Part shown: one piece after another, positions 37,141 through 46,008 of the stretch
Position numbering within the stretch: the first letter of the stretch is position 1
How the letters are laid out: each line of letters begins with the position of its first letter
Source of the DNA: Candidatus Kapaibacterium sp.
GTDB taxonomy: Bacteria > Bacteroidota > Ignavibacteria > Kapaibacteriales > NICIL-2
Length of the DNA stretch: 64,000 bases
NCBI GenBank assembly: GCA_026003495.1
Contig: BPHK01000001.1
Location: 1,376,579 to 1,440,578, forward strand
Direction: 5' to 3'
Notes under the pieces: generated by a model
Database searches by the model: none
What the model was told of the DNA's origin: nothing
What the model saw: the letters and a program-made list of their open reading frames with translations, nothing else
Made by a program: the position numbers and the translations under genes

Positions 37141-37640
37141 CAGTGCGCGTCCTTCTTGCTCTCGGCAGCAACCTCGGTGATCGGATTGGATACCTGCGCG
37201 CCGCAACCGCTGCGATCGTCGAACGAGGATACCTCAACTGTATTCGCTGCTCACCGATCTACGAATCCGCACCGGTCGGGTACAGCAACCAACCCGACTT
37301 CCTCAATTGCTGCATCACAGGGACGACATCCCTTCCACCGGCTCAGCTTCATTCCTGCCTCAAAGCCCTGGAAACCGAACTTGGCCGCCAGCCGCGCCCA
37401 CGCTGGCATCAGCGGGAAATTGACGTGGACATCATCCTCTATGGTGACCTCATCCTGCAAACGTCAGAGTTGGAAATTCCACACCCACGAGCACTCGAAC
37501 GAGCGTTCGTCCTTCTTCCTGCACGAGCAATCGCTTCGGACTGGATCTTCCCAGGCATTGGGTGTACAATTGGCGAGCTTGCAGCCAAAGTGAAGACAGA
37601 GCCACCTCTGCGAAAAATCGAGGAACCACTTTTTCCCTGA
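37116..37640 (+). CDS. folK: 2-amino-4-hydroxy-6-hydroxymethyldihydropteridine diphosphokinase (HPPK)
   Basis: A 174-residue HPPK. LLALGSNLGDR, the RWHQREIDVDIILYGD metal and substrate block, and IPHPRALERAFVLLPA are all intact. It pyrophosphorylates the product of FolB. The gene overlaps folB at its 5' end and ends 83 bp before the dnaG GTG start. Confidence 0.95.
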   Translation: MEIAPSSIAVRVLLALGSNLGDRIGYLRAATAAIVERGYLNCIRCSPIYESAPVGYSNQPDFLNCCITGTTSLPPAQLHSCLKALETELGRQPRPRWHQREIDVDIILYGDLILQTSELEIPHPRALERAFVLLPARAIASDWIFPGIGCTIGELAAKVKTEPPLRKIEEPLFP

Positions 37641-37723
37641 AACTATCGCCCACAACAGCAGCGATTAGACTTTCGCCAACACAAGGCCATTTTTGCACCC
37701 ACCACCGTCGCTGGAATCTGACC

Positions 37724-39556
37724 GTGCCGATCCCAGAGGAACTCATCAGCGAGCTTCGCCAACGCGCAGACATCGTCGGTGTCATAGGGCAATACGTCCA
37801 ACTCCGTCAACGAGGGAAAAACTTCGTCGGGCTATGCCCCTTTCACAATGAGAAAACACCGTCGTTCAACGTCAGCCCTTCGCTGGGCATCTACAAATGC
37901 TTTGGGTGCGGCAAAAGCGGGGATGTGTTCACCTTCCTCAAAGAGTACGCTGGCATGAGCTTTACCGAAGCAGTTCGCCATGTTGCCAGCCAGGTGGGGA
38001 TCTCGATCCCAGAAGAGCCAGCGCACTCGAGCCAGGCGCTCGAACATCGCCGACGCTTAATTGCTGCACTGGAAGCAGCGTGTGAGCTGTTCCAGATGCA
38101 GGCACAACACTCCGCTGATGCACAGAACTTTTTCCGCGAGCGGATACTGCCAGCCGAGATTATCGAACGCTTTCGGCTGGGATATGCCCCAGCACAGTGG
38201 AATGCGACGCTCCAAGGCATGCAAGAGCGCGGGTTTTCGCTCGAAATTCTCGCCGAAGCTGGCTTGGTCATCCGCCGGGAGGATGGCACCGCATACGACC
38301 GATTCCGCCATCGCTTGATGTTCCCAATTGCGAACGTTTTCGGTACGATCATCGGATTCGGTGGACGCTACCTCGGCAATGACTCCGATCAACCCAAGTA
38401 CATCAACTCGCCACAGACAGCACTCTACGATAAGAGCTCGACACTCTACGCTCTCGACCGTGCGCGGCATGCAATTCTCCGCAAGCAGCACGTGCTCATC
38501 GTCGAAGGCTACATGGATGCGCTGGCGCTTCATGCCATTGGACTTGAGCATACCGTCGCAACAAGTGGGACAGCCCTGACTGAGCAACACTTAGAGGTTT
38601 TACGCCGATTCACCAATCGGATTGTCCTTGTCTTCGATGGCGATCGCGCTGGACGGGATGCAGCGCACCGTGCGCTCACCCTTGCACTGCGCAGCGGCGT
38701 TGGGGTCGAGGTCGTCCTCTTGCCAGAAGGCGATGACCCCGATAGCCTCGTCCGACGGCGAGGCGCTGATGCGACGAAATCGCTACTTGAGCGGCGTCTG
38801 TCACCTGTCGAGTTCCTCATCACATGGAGCAAAGCGCGCACCGATTGGTCCGACCCACACGCGATGACAACGGAACTTCGCTCACTGGCGGAAATACTTG
38901 CCAGCATACCCGATGAACTGTATCGCGAGCTCCTCCTCCGCGAGTTCTCCGACCGAGTCGGTGTGCAGCGCGAGCTTCTCCTATGGTCACTGCCGCCAAC
39001 ACCGAAGAAGCGGGCGGTGCAGCGAGCACAGTACGTTGCGCCGCCTCCTCCAGAACCGCTGCCACCAGCAGCTCCAGCACCTATCCTGCCCGAAGAGCAG
39101 GAGCTTCTGCGCGCTGTGCTCTTCTCGCGATCAGTAGCAGCAGTGCTTTTCGACGACTATCTCTTCGAGCCGTCCACACTATTTAGTCCCGTTGCCGAGC
39201 ACCTTCTCCGCGCGCTGGCTGAGCACCACCGGAATCATCCAGGGGATGAGCCGCTCGGCGCAGCGCTTCCGACGCTCCCGCTCGACGACCAGGCTCGTCA
39301 GCTTGCCGAATGGATCGTCTTCTCCAGCGAAGAACCAAGCGAGCGCTGGTCCGAGCACGGCGTCGAACTCGACCGCGATCGCCTCTGGCAACGCATCCTC
39401 GATGATGCGCTCATCAAACTCGAAGATCGAAGGCTCGAGCGCCAATTGCACGCGCTCAGCGAGCAACTCAGGGCTGATCCTGAGAACGGAGCGCTGCTGG
39501 AAGAAATTGCTCGGATCCTGAAGCTACGCGCTGAGTACCAGAAGCGTTCATCGTAG
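37724..39556 (+). CDS. dnaG: DNA primase
   Basis: A 610-residue DnaG. The CHC2 zinc ribbon (GLCPFHNEKTPSF ... YKCFGCGKSGDVFTFL) occupies about residues 35-80. The Toprim core includes IVEGYMDALALH and LVFDGDRAGRDAAHR, and the C-terminal DnaB-binding region is helical. A Pro/Ala-rich linker (VAPPPPEPLPPAAPAP) lies near residue 450. The start is probably GTG 37724 (VPIPEELISELRQ); the open frame reaches back into folK but that part lacks primase features. It works with DnaB, also in this window. Confidence 0.93.
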   Translation: MPIPEELISELRQRADIVGVIGQYVQLRQRGKNFVGLCPFHNEKTPSFNVSPSLGIYKCFGCGKSGDVFTFLKEYAGMSFTEAVRHVASQVGISIPEEPAHSSQALEHRRRLIAALEAACELFQMQAQHSADAQNFFRERILPAEIIERFRLGYAPAQWNATLQGMQERGFSLEILAEAGLVIRREDGTAYDRFRHRLMFPIANVFGTIIGFGGRYLGNDSDQPKYINSPQTALYDKSSTLYALDRARHAILRKQHVLIVEGYMDALALHAIGLEHTVATSGTALTEQHLEVLRRFTNRIVLVFDGDRAGRDAAHRALTLALRSGVGVEVVLLPEGDDPDSLVRRRGADATKSLLERRLSPVEFLITWSKARTDWSDPHAMTTELRSLAEILASIPDELYRELLLREFSDRVGVQRELLLWSLPPTPKKRAVQRAQYVAPPPPEPLPPAAPAPILPEEQELLRAVLFSRSVAAVLFDDYLFEPSTLFSPVAEHLLRALAEHHRNHPGDEPLGAALPTLPLDDQARQLAEWIVFSSEEPSERWSEHGVELDRDRLWQRILDDALIKLEDRRLERQLHALSEQLRADPENGALLEEIARILKLRAEYQKRSS

Positions 39557-39590
39557 TTTCGCTTTTGTCACACCGACTGAACAACAACGA

Positions 39591-40526
39591 ATGCTTTTCC
39601 GTGGAACAGCCACTGCACTTGTTACTCCGTTCCGGAGCGACGGCAGTATTGATTTTTCGGCACTGGAACGGCTCATCGAATTTCAAATTGCCGAGGGAAT
39701 CGAAGCACTCGTTCCGTGCGGTTCAACAGGCGAAGCTGCGACACTGAGCACTGCTGAACAGCTAGAAATCATCGAGCGGACGGTGCTCGCGGTCAATCGG
39801 CGTGTTCCGGTGATCGCCGGCACTGGCACAAACAACACACGGACGACCATCGAACTGACCAATCGAGCGACCGAACTTGGCGTTGATGCGGTGCTTGTTG
39901 TAACGCCCTACTACAACAAGCCAACGCAACGCGGTCTGCTCGAGCACTACCGTGCACTCATTCGCCATACCGATGCGCGGATTATCCTCTACAACGTTCC
40001 GCCGCGGACCGGCGTGAACATGCTCGCGGAAACACAACTGGAGGTCGCTGTTCTTTCGGAGCGCATCATCGGGACAAAAGAGGCATCGGGAAGTCTCGAA
40101 CAGATGCAGGCAATCCTTCGGGACGCACCGTCGCACTTTGCAGTCTATAGCGGCGAGGATGCACTCACGCTCCCTGCCATTGCGTGCGGCGCCCGCGGAG
40201 TTATTTCGGTCGTTTCGAACTACCTTCCACGCCGATTCGGTGAAGGGATCCGTGCTGCACTCCGCGAAGATTTTGCTACTGCACGATCGGTGCTGTTGGA
40301 CCTACTCCCCCTCATGCAGGCAAATTTCATCGAGTCGAATCCTCTTCCGGTCAAGTACATCCTCGCCCGCATGGGACTCATCGAGGAAGCATACCGACTC
40401 CCGCTGGTCCCGATGTCACCGGAAAGCAAGAAGAAGATTGATGCGCTGCTGCTCCGCTATGGAATTGTCACGCAGCAAGAGCCAGATCATCCCGTCCAAG
40501 CTCAAGCTAAAACTCCTCTCGAATGA
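39591..40526 (+). CDS. dapA: 4-hydroxy-tetrahydrodipicolinate synthase
   Basis: A 311-residue DHDPS-fold enzyme. FRGTATALVTPF at the start, the GSTGEAATLS loop, YNVPPRTGVNM with the catalytic tyrosine, and the Schiff-base lysine in GTKEASG are all present. It condenses pyruvate with aspartate semialdehyde in lysine/diaminopimelate synthesis. Its last 20 bp overlap the groES-like gene on the opposite strand. Confidence 0.95.
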   Translation: MLFRGTATALVTPFRSDGSIDFSALERLIEFQIAEGIEALVPCGSTGEAATLSTAEQLEIIERTVLAVNRRVPVIAGTGTNNTRTTIELTNRATELGVDAVLVVTPYYNKPTQRGLLEHYRALIRHTDARIILYNVPPRTGVNMLAETQLEVAVLSERIIGTKEASGSLEQMQAILRDAPSHFAVYSGEDALTLPAIACGARGVISVVSNYLPRRFGEGIRAALREDFATARSVLLDLLPLMQANFIESNPLPVKYILARMGLIEEAYRLPLVPMSPESKKKIDALLLRYGIVTQQEPDHPVQAQAKTPLE

Positions 40527-40872
40527 GCAGCAGTACAGCCGACTGTGGGACGATGACGTAGCGCTCGCCTTCATACTCAATTTCGATTGCATCCCGTTGG
40601 AGGTAGATTGCTAAATCTCCAACCTGCGCTTGGAGCGGAATGTAGCGGACGCGTTCGCTCGGCTCTTTCCATGGTTCGTCGGTCTCCGCTGGAATCGGGA
40701 AAGGATAGCCCGGTCCCGTCTTGATGACATAGCCACTTTGCGTTTTCTGGTTTTCTTGGACCGTCGGCGGTAAGTAAAGACCGCTGGGAGTTTGCATATC
40801 CGGGCGGAGCGGCTTGATGAGCAGCCGATCGCCGATCACGATGAATTTGTCCGTCACAACGGGGTCTTCCAT
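40507..40872 (-). CDS. GroES-like co-chaperone (Bacteroidota-type second Cpn10)
   Basis: About 121 residues from ATG 40872; in-frame ATGs at 40881, 40884 and 40896 are also possible. The Cpn10 core is visible (IVIGDRLLIKPL, SGLYLPP, SGYVIKTGPGYP, and a C-terminal VPQSAVLLLIRE), but it carries an insert (PIPAETDEPWKEPSERVRYIPLQ) absent from canonical 95-residue GroES. A similar longer GroES paralogue is common in Bacteroidota. It may work with GroEL or another client complex. It lies just behind feoB on the same strand and overlaps dapA convergently. Confidence 0.85.
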   Translation of the reverse strand: MEDPVVTDKFIVIGDRLLIKPLRPDMQTPSGLYLPPTVQENQKTQSGYVIKTGPGYPFPIPAETDEPWKEPSERVRYIPLQAQVGDLAIYLQRDAIEIEYEGERYVIVPQSAVLLLIREEF

Positions 40873-40902
40873 TGCAGACATCATAAGCGGTTCCACTGCT
40901 TG

Positions 40903-42774
40903 TTAGGACAACAACGCTCGCGCGATATTGTACGTTCCTGCTGCAGCAAGATATGCGAGCAGGAACATGTACACGAATGCGAATGCCGTCCACTTCCACG
41001 AGCCAGTCTCCCGACGAAGGACAGCCACTGTGGACATGCACTGCAACGCGAACATGTAGAATGCCAGGACCGCAAATGCAACCGGCGGACTAAGCTGCTG
41101 CTGGAGTGCAGCACGGAGACTTGCGCTTGCGGGGTCATCCTGCCCGACAGCGTAGAGCTGCCCCATCACCGAAACGAATACTTCCCGTGCAGCGAACGAG
41201 CCAATGATGCCGAGCGTGACCTGCCAGTCGAAATGCATGGGACGAAAGATTGGCGCGACCGTGCGTCCCACGTGTGCAGCCCAGGATTGCTCGAGCTGTG
41301 CGCGGCGATACTCATCGGCAGACATACCGGGCCGCGGCTCCAGACGCGGAAAAGTGGCAAGTGCCCACAGGACGATCGAAATTGCCAGTATGATCGTCCC
41401 TGCAGTCTGTACAAAATCTTGCATTCGCATCGTTGCTCGCACAAGGAGATTTCGCCACTGCGGCAAACGGTACGGTGGGAATTCGATGAAAAACGCCGTC
41501 CGGTCATCTGCAAGGACAGTCTTTCGGAGCAGCCACGCAATTACTAAACCGACAACAGCTGCCGCCACGTAGAGCATACCGAGCACCAGTGCTTGGAGCG
41601 AAAGAAAGCCGCCAACTGTGCCAGCCGGTACAAACGCTGCGATCAGAAGTGTATAGACTGGTAGCCGTGCTGAGCATGTCATCAGTGGAGCGACGAGCAT
41701 CGTCGCCATCCGCTCCGCATACGAGGGGATCATCCGCGCAGATAAAATTCCGGGAATCGCACACGCATACGAACTCAGCAGCGGAATAAACGAACGCCCT
41801 TGCAAGCCAAAGATACCGAAAATGCGATCAACCAGGAACGCAGCACGCGCCATGTACCCGGTATCTTCGAGGAACGTCACCAACACCATCAGCACGAAGA
41901 TCTGCGGAGCAAACACCAGGACACTCCCAACGCCCGCGATAACACCATTGGCGAGAAAATCGAGCACAAGCGGTGGAGCGACAGCATCTCCGACGATCCA
42001 TTGGCGCAGTGTGCTGAAACCGCTATCAATCGCATCCATGAGCGGCTGCGACCATGTGAAAATGGATTGGAAAATGAGCGCCATTACGATCACAAATGCA
42101 ACCATCCCCCACACCGGATGCAGAAGGATTCGATCGAGTCGCTCGGTGCGTTCATCGAGACGATCGTTGCGGAGCACCTCGCTTGCGATCTGCCGTGCCC
42201 ACGCGATGCGTTCTTCGACCGATGCATTCAGCGGCAGATGTATCGGTGGTATTCGCCAGCGCTGACGATCGACAAGCTTTGCCTTCAGTTCGGTGATGCC
42301 GATGCCTTTTGTCCCGACTATCGGTACTACGGGGACCCCCAAACGTGATTCTAACAAAATATCATCGAGCGTTGCTCCTCGACGCTTGACCTCGTCGATC
42401 ATCGTCAGTGCGACGAGCATCGGCTTCTGGAGTGTAACCAGTTGCGAAAACAGGAAGAGGCCCTTCTCCAGATTTGTTGCATCGAGGATGAGTACGATCC
42501 CATCGAGTGGCGGTATCGTACGAAGTTCCCCTTTCAACGCCGCGCTGGTAATTTCTTCGTCGCTCGATTTCGGCGAGAGACTATACACACCCGGCAAATC
42601 CACCAATGCAATTGCCTCAGCATGATTAGCGAGAAGGCCCACCGTTGGCTCAACTGTTACGCCGGGGTAGTTGGCAACTTTCTTCCGGGCACCTGTCAGC
42701 GCATTGAAGAGCGTCGTTTTCCCTGAATTCGGAATCCCGACCAGTGCGATGTTTCTCTGCGGTACTGCACCCAT
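40903..42774 (-). CDS. feoB: Ferrous iron transport protein B
   Basis: A 623-residue inner-membrane Fe(II) transporter. The N-terminal G domain has G1 GIPNSGKTT, G3 DLPGVYS and G4 TMID (Thr instead of the usual Asn). The membrane part has the gate motifs YACAIPGILSAR and TCSARLPVYTLL. It is shorter than E. coli FeoB (773) but within the range of other bacteria. The start at ATG 42774 follows the feoA stop by 5 bp; the longer frame to 42840 overlaps feoA and is not needed. Confidence 0.94.
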   Translation of the reverse strand: MGAVPQRNIALVGIPNSGKTTLFNALTGARKKVANYPGVTVEPTVGLLANHAEAIALVDLPGVYSLSPKSSDEEITSAALKGELRTIPPLDGIVLILDATNLEKGLFLFSQLVTLQKPMLVALTMIDEVKRRGATLDDILLESRLGVPVVPIVGTKGIGITELKAKLVDRQRWRIPPIHLPLNASVEERIAWARQIASEVLRNDRLDERTERLDRILLHPVWGMVAFVIVMALIFQSIFTWSQPLMDAIDSGFSTLRQWIVGDAVAPPLVLDFLANGVIAGVGSVLVFAPQIFVLMVLVTFLEDTGYMARAAFLVDRIFGIFGLQGRSFIPLLSSYACAIPGILSARMIPSYAERMATMLVAPLMTCSARLPVYTLLIAAFVPAGTVGGFLSLQALVLGMLYVAAAVVGLVIAWLLRKTVLADDRTAFFIEFPPYRLPQWRNLLVRATMRMQDFVQTAGTIILAISIVLWALATFPRLEPRPGMSADEYRRAQLEQSWAAHVGRTVAPIFRPMHFDWQVTLGIIGSFAAREVFVSVMGQLYAVGQDDPASASLRAALQQQLSPPVAFAVLAFYMFALQCMSTVAVLRRETGSWKWTAFAFVYMFLLAYLAAAGTYNIARALLS

Positions 42775-42779
42775 CGGTG

Positions 42780-43049
42780 TTAGACTACCTGCCAGAGGGG
42801 TTCGTGCAGATGGAGTGCTTGGGAAACCGGCTCGACGCAAATTGCCGATGCAAAGGGAAGCCGTACAGCAAGCGTCCCATTCCCGTAGCGTATCTGGAGC
42901 GTTCCACCAAATAGCGACCGCCGGAGTACCGTAACAACGGTTCCCTCGACTAAGCCGAGCTCCTTCATTCGCTCTACAAAGGGAGACGGGCCTGCAACCG
43001 CTGCGATCCGTGCGGGAGTACCCAACGGCAGAGCCTCAAGCGAGAGCAT
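42780..43049 (-). CDS. feoA: Ferrous iron transport protein A
   Basis: An 89-residue SH3-like FeoA (LPLGTPARIAAV, MKELGLVEGTVVTVLRRSLFGG, LPFASAICVEPV). It is a cytoplasmic accessory of FeoB, the next gene. A TAATTTTG element at 43077-43084 lies 28 bp upstream. I see no Fur-box-like palindrome. Confidence 0.9.
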   Translation of the reverse strand: MLSLEALPLGTPARIAAVAGPSPFVERMKELGLVEGTVVTVLRRSLFGGTLQIRYGNGTLAVRLPFASAICVEPVSQALHLHEPLWQVV

Positions 43050-43076
43050 GCTGAAAGTGCGTATTTAGACTTGTTC

Positions 43077-43084
43077 CAAAATTA
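43077..43084 (-). promoter_or_regulatory. Candidate -7 element TAATTTTG of the feoAB-groES-like operon
   Basis: TAATTTTG matches TAnnTTTG and would place the start near 43070, 21 nt before feoA. No -35 TTG box is seen at 17 bp. Confidence 0.45.
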
Positions 43085-43124
43085 CGAGAAGAAATCCCGT
43101 TTTTTGCTCTCGCCTTCGTCGTGG

Positions 43125-44561
43125 TTATGGACTTTTCGGCGAATGTAGGTGCAGGATGCTCTGTTCTGGCAACAGTGCAAGAAGCTCTGCTTCGAATGCA
43201 TCTTTTCGGAGTGGATCGAGCGCTATCGCAGATTGGAGAGCATCACGAGCTGCAGCAACATTTCCGCAGAGTAGATACACTTTGACAAGCGCAAAGTATG
43301 GGTCTGCCCACTGAGGTGCTACCGCCGTCGCTCGGTGGAGTGCTTCCGTAGCTTCGGTATAACGTCGCAGTGTCGCCAGGACCATCGCATAGTCGTACCA
43401 GCACAATGCATTCTGCGGATCGAGTTTCAACGCAGTCTCATATGACTGAATCGCTTCTTGGTTGATGCCGAGCTTGACGAGTGCTTCTGCACGCGCATAC
43501 CAAAGTTCAGCATAGGCACTCTGAAAGCGGAGTGCAGTATCGTAATCTACGAGTGCAGCGCCGGGGTTCCCCAATGCATCATAGCATGTGCCGCGCCCAA
43601 AGTACGCCTCGAAGTGTTCTGGTGCACGCGCAATTGCTTCCGTGAATGCTTCGATCGCTTCGTGATAACGTCCAAGCTCACCGAGCGTACTTCCCAGGTT
43701 CTGCCAGATTGCTGCATCGCTTCCGTCATACGAGAGTGCCTCGCGGTAACAGTCGATCGCTGCCTCTAGTTTGCCAAGCAACGAGAGAAGATTCGCTTTG
43801 TTGTAGAGAGCGCCAACGTGCGCAGGGGAAATTGCAAGCGCATAGTCGTAGCTTTCGATCGCTTCTGCATACCGCCCAGCCCGAGCGAGCACGATACCGC
43901 GATTGAACCATGCATCCGCATTGTACGGATCGAGCTCGATGGCGCGTTCGTACGCAATGCAAGCATCATCGAAGCGATGACAGCAGTCGTAGCAGAAGCC
44001 CAGCTCGAAAAGAGCATCCCGTGCGTACTGAGGTGAATCTGCCAATCGCTCATAGTGTTCGATTGCATCCCGGTAGTATCCCCAGCGCTGCGCGAAGACT
44101 GCTTTCTGCCAGATCGCATCTTCACACGATGGATCGAGCAGAAGCGCATAGTTGAGATACGCCTCAGCCTCTGATACAATGCCAGCATCGCTATAGGCAG
44201 CGGCTAAATGCAGAATGATTTCCACGTCGTTTGGATTGCATGCCAATGCCTTCTCAAATGCTTCGACAGCTTGGCGGTGGCTTCGAACTCCGCTGTACGC
44301 CACACCGAGTTTATCCCATGCCTCCGCGCTGTACGGTGCAAGCATCGTCCAGAGCGATGCCACGGCGATTGCTTCCTGAAAACGCTCCCGTTCCAGGCAG
44401 TAGCTGGTGAGGTGCTCCAATTGCTCTGGCAGACAAAGGCCTCCTTCGATGGCTTGGAGCGAACCCTGCGTGTGTGCACGCACACATTGGCGGAGAAGCT
44501 CTTCGGCATCAAACTCAGAGCGTAGGCTCGACCATTCGGCATCATCATTGAATTCAAACAT
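43125..44561 (-). CDS. Tetratricopeptide repeat protein
   Basis: A 478-residue protein made almost wholly of about eleven 34-residue TPR units (for example EAWDKLGVAYSGVRSHRQAV, ADAWFNRGIVLARAGRYAEA, AIWQNLGSTLGELGRYHEA). No signal peptide or transmembrane helix and no catalytic domain can be seen, so it is probably a cytoplasmic scaffold. Related TPR proteins of similar size are common in Bacteroidota without a known role. The open frame extends upstream through tRNA-Thr to 44891; ATG 44561 is the realistic start. Confidence 0.88.
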   Translation of the reverse strand: MFEFNDDAEWSSLRSEFDAEELLRQCVRAHTQGSLQAIEGGLCLPEQLEHLTSYCLERERFQEAIAVASLWTMLAPYSAEAWDKLGVAYSGVRSHRQAVEAFEKALACNPNDVEIILHLAAAYSDAGIVSEAEAYLNYALLLDPSCEDAIWQKAVFAQRWGYYRDAIEHYERLADSPQYARDALFELGFCYDCCHRFDDACIAYERAIELDPYNADAWFNRGIVLARAGRYAEAIESYDYALAISPAHVGALYNKANLLSLLGKLEAAIDCYREALSYDGSDAAIWQNLGSTLGELGRYHEAIEAFTEAIARAPEHFEAYFGRGTCYDALGNPGAALVDYDTALRFQSAYAELWYARAEALVKLGINQEAIQSYETALKLDPQNALCWYDYAMVLATLRRYTEATEALHRATAVAPQWADPYFALVKVYLLCGNVAAARDALQSAIALDPLRKDAFEAELLALLPEQSILHLHSPKSP

Positions 44562-44707
44562 CTGAGTACCCACAACGATTGTGTCGTTCGACGGTGGCGA
44601 ACTTACTGTGGATTTGCACCCTGACTCAATACGTAGAAGTACGCAATTGCGACGATTCCCCACACTCAGTGCTACACTCGATACACTGCGTTCCCAGCCA
44701 GACCAAG

Positions 44708-44780
44708 AGCCACCTGCCGGACTCGAACCGGCGACCTGCTGATTACAAGTCAGCTGCTCTACCAACTGAGCTAAAGTGGC
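44708..44780 (-). tRNA. tRNA-Thr (anticodon UGU)
   Basis: A 73-nt cloverleaf with acceptor GCCACTT/AGGTGGC, anticodon stem GCTGA/TCAGC, loop CTTGTAA (anticodon TGT), T arm GCCGG-TTCGAGT-CCGGC and discriminator T. CCA is not encoded. A TAATTTTG element lies 12 bp before its 5' end. Its sequence is close to the CGU isoacceptor at 16725. Confidence 0.96.
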
Positions 44781-44792
44781 ATCACGACGCTG

Positions 44793-44800
44793 CAAAATTA
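44793..44800 (-). promoter_or_regulatory. -7 element TAATTTTG of tRNA-Thr(UGU)
   Basis: TAATTTTG fits TAnnTTTG and predicts a start a few bases before the tRNA. It lies in the 17-bp gap between gmhA and the tRNA. No TTG box is found 17 bp upstream. Confidence 0.5.
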
Positions 44801-45406
44801 CAAATCGTCCAGCCCTGCTGCGGTCACGATCTCCGGAAAAAGTTGAGCCTCGATGATGCTGCACCAAATATGCCCAATCGTGATGTGGCATTCTTGGATG
44901 TGCGCTGTCACAGTACTTGGGACAATAACTGCATCATCGCACAGAGCAGCTATTGGGCCGCCATCGCAGCCGAGCAGACCGATGACAGCTACCCCTTGCA
45001 TCCGCGCCTGCTCAGCAGCACGGCGAACATTTTCGGATTTCCCACTCGTACTAATCGCAACAAGAGCATCGCCGTGCCGTCCCAGCGCTTCTACTGCACG
45101 CGCGAAAACATTTTCGAAACCGATATCATTTCCACCAGCGGTCATCAGCGATGGATCCACCGTCAGCGCAATTGCTGGAAGTGCGCGACGCTGCACTTGC
45201 CCGCGGTACCGAACGACGAGTTCTGCCGCTATGTGCTGTGCATCGGCAGCAGAGCCACCATTACCACAGAGCAACACCTTCCCCCCTTGCTCGAGAGCAC
45301 TCGCCAAACGTTTGCCCGTTCGAACAATATCGGACACACAGCGCTCAAGCAATGCCTGCTTGGTTTGCATCGAACGCTCTAAGTGCTGTCGAACGAGAGC
45401 ATCCAT
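44798..45406 (-). CDS. gmhA: Phosphoheptose isomerase (SIS domain, GmhA type)
   Basis: A 202-residue SIS-domain isomerase. LLCGNGGSAADAQHIAAELVVRY, ISTSGKSENVRRA and the zinc-region QECHITIGHIWC match sedoheptulose 7-phosphate isomerases. It makes D-glycero-D-manno-heptose 7-phosphate, the first step of the LPS core heptose pathway. The remaining heptose genes are not nearby. A strong Shine-Dalgarno-like GGAGG lies 8-9 bp before the ATG. Confidence 0.92.
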   Translation of the reverse strand: MDALVRQHLERSMQTKQALLERCVSDIVRTGKRLASALEQGGKVLLCGNGGSAADAQHIAAELVVRYRGQVQRRALPAIALTVDPSLMTAGGNDIGFENVFARAVEALGRHGDALVAISTSGKSENVRRAAEQARMQGVAVIGLLGCDGGPIAALCDDAVIVPSTVTAHIQECHITIGHIWCSIIEAQLFPEIVTAAGLDDL

Positions 45407-45456
45407 GACCTAACCTCCAAAAACAGACTCCAACAAAAATCGTCACTTGCACCGCA

Positions 45457-46008
45457 ATGCACAGTCTAGAACAACCTCAGCTTCGTTGGATTGGCACCAT
45501 CGTTCGCCCGCACGGGCTCGATGGCTCACTTCACGTCGAGCTTGCCCAGAGTGTTCTTCTGGCGGAAGGCACTCCGGTTTGGATTGGGTTTAGCCCGCGG
45601 TTCTGCAACCGGTCCCAGATCGAATCGTTTACCCTGTCTGGCAGTCGCGCGATCCTACGCCTTGCGGGCATAACAACACGCCAGCAAGCAGAGACACTTC
45701 GGGAGCACGGTGTTTTTATTGCCGACTCTTCATTGCAGATTACACGACAGTCACCCGAACTCGTAAGCTGGACTGCAGTTCTCCCCGACGGAACAGCAGT
45801 GGGTACCGTCGTCGGCATCGAGGAAAATCCAGCGCACCCGCTGCTGTGTATCGCCCGTCCTCAATCGGGAGAGTTTCGGGTTCCGTTTGTAGATGTGTTT
45901 GTTCAACACGTCGAATCTTCGACACGCACGATTGTTCTCTCCCTTCCAGAGGGATTGCTCGAAGCACAACTACCGACGACGACTCTGCCGCGCAAACGCA
46001 AGCGCTAA
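45457..46008 (+). CDS. rimM: Ribosome maturation factor RimM
   Basis: A 183-residue RimM: N-terminal domain with IGTIVRPHGLDGSLHV, then a PRC-barrel (VLPDGTAVGTVVGIEENPAHPLLCI ... VPFVDVFVQHVE). It binds S19 and helps 16S rRNA processing. Usual neighbours rpsP, trmD and rplS are absent; it stands alone, divergent from gmhA. Its last 39 bp overlap the 3' end of recQ on the other strand. Confidence 0.92.
   Translation: MHSLEQPQLRWIGTIVRPHGLDGSLHVELAQSVLLAEGTPVWIGFSPRFCNRSQIESFTLSGSRAILRLAGITTRQQAETLREHGVFIADSSLQITRQSPELVSWTAVLPDGTAVGTVVGIEENPAHPLLCIARPQSGEFRVPFVDVFVQHVESSTRTIVLSLPEGLLEAQLPTTTLPRKRKR

Noticed and set aside
37562-37723. Longer start for dnaG
   Set aside because: The extension lies in the folK end and intergenic DNA and has no primase features; GTG 37724 fits the family.
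44562-44891. N-terminal extension of the TPR gene through tRNA-Thr(UGU)
   Set aside because: Reads through the tRNA gene; ATG 44561 gives a normal start.
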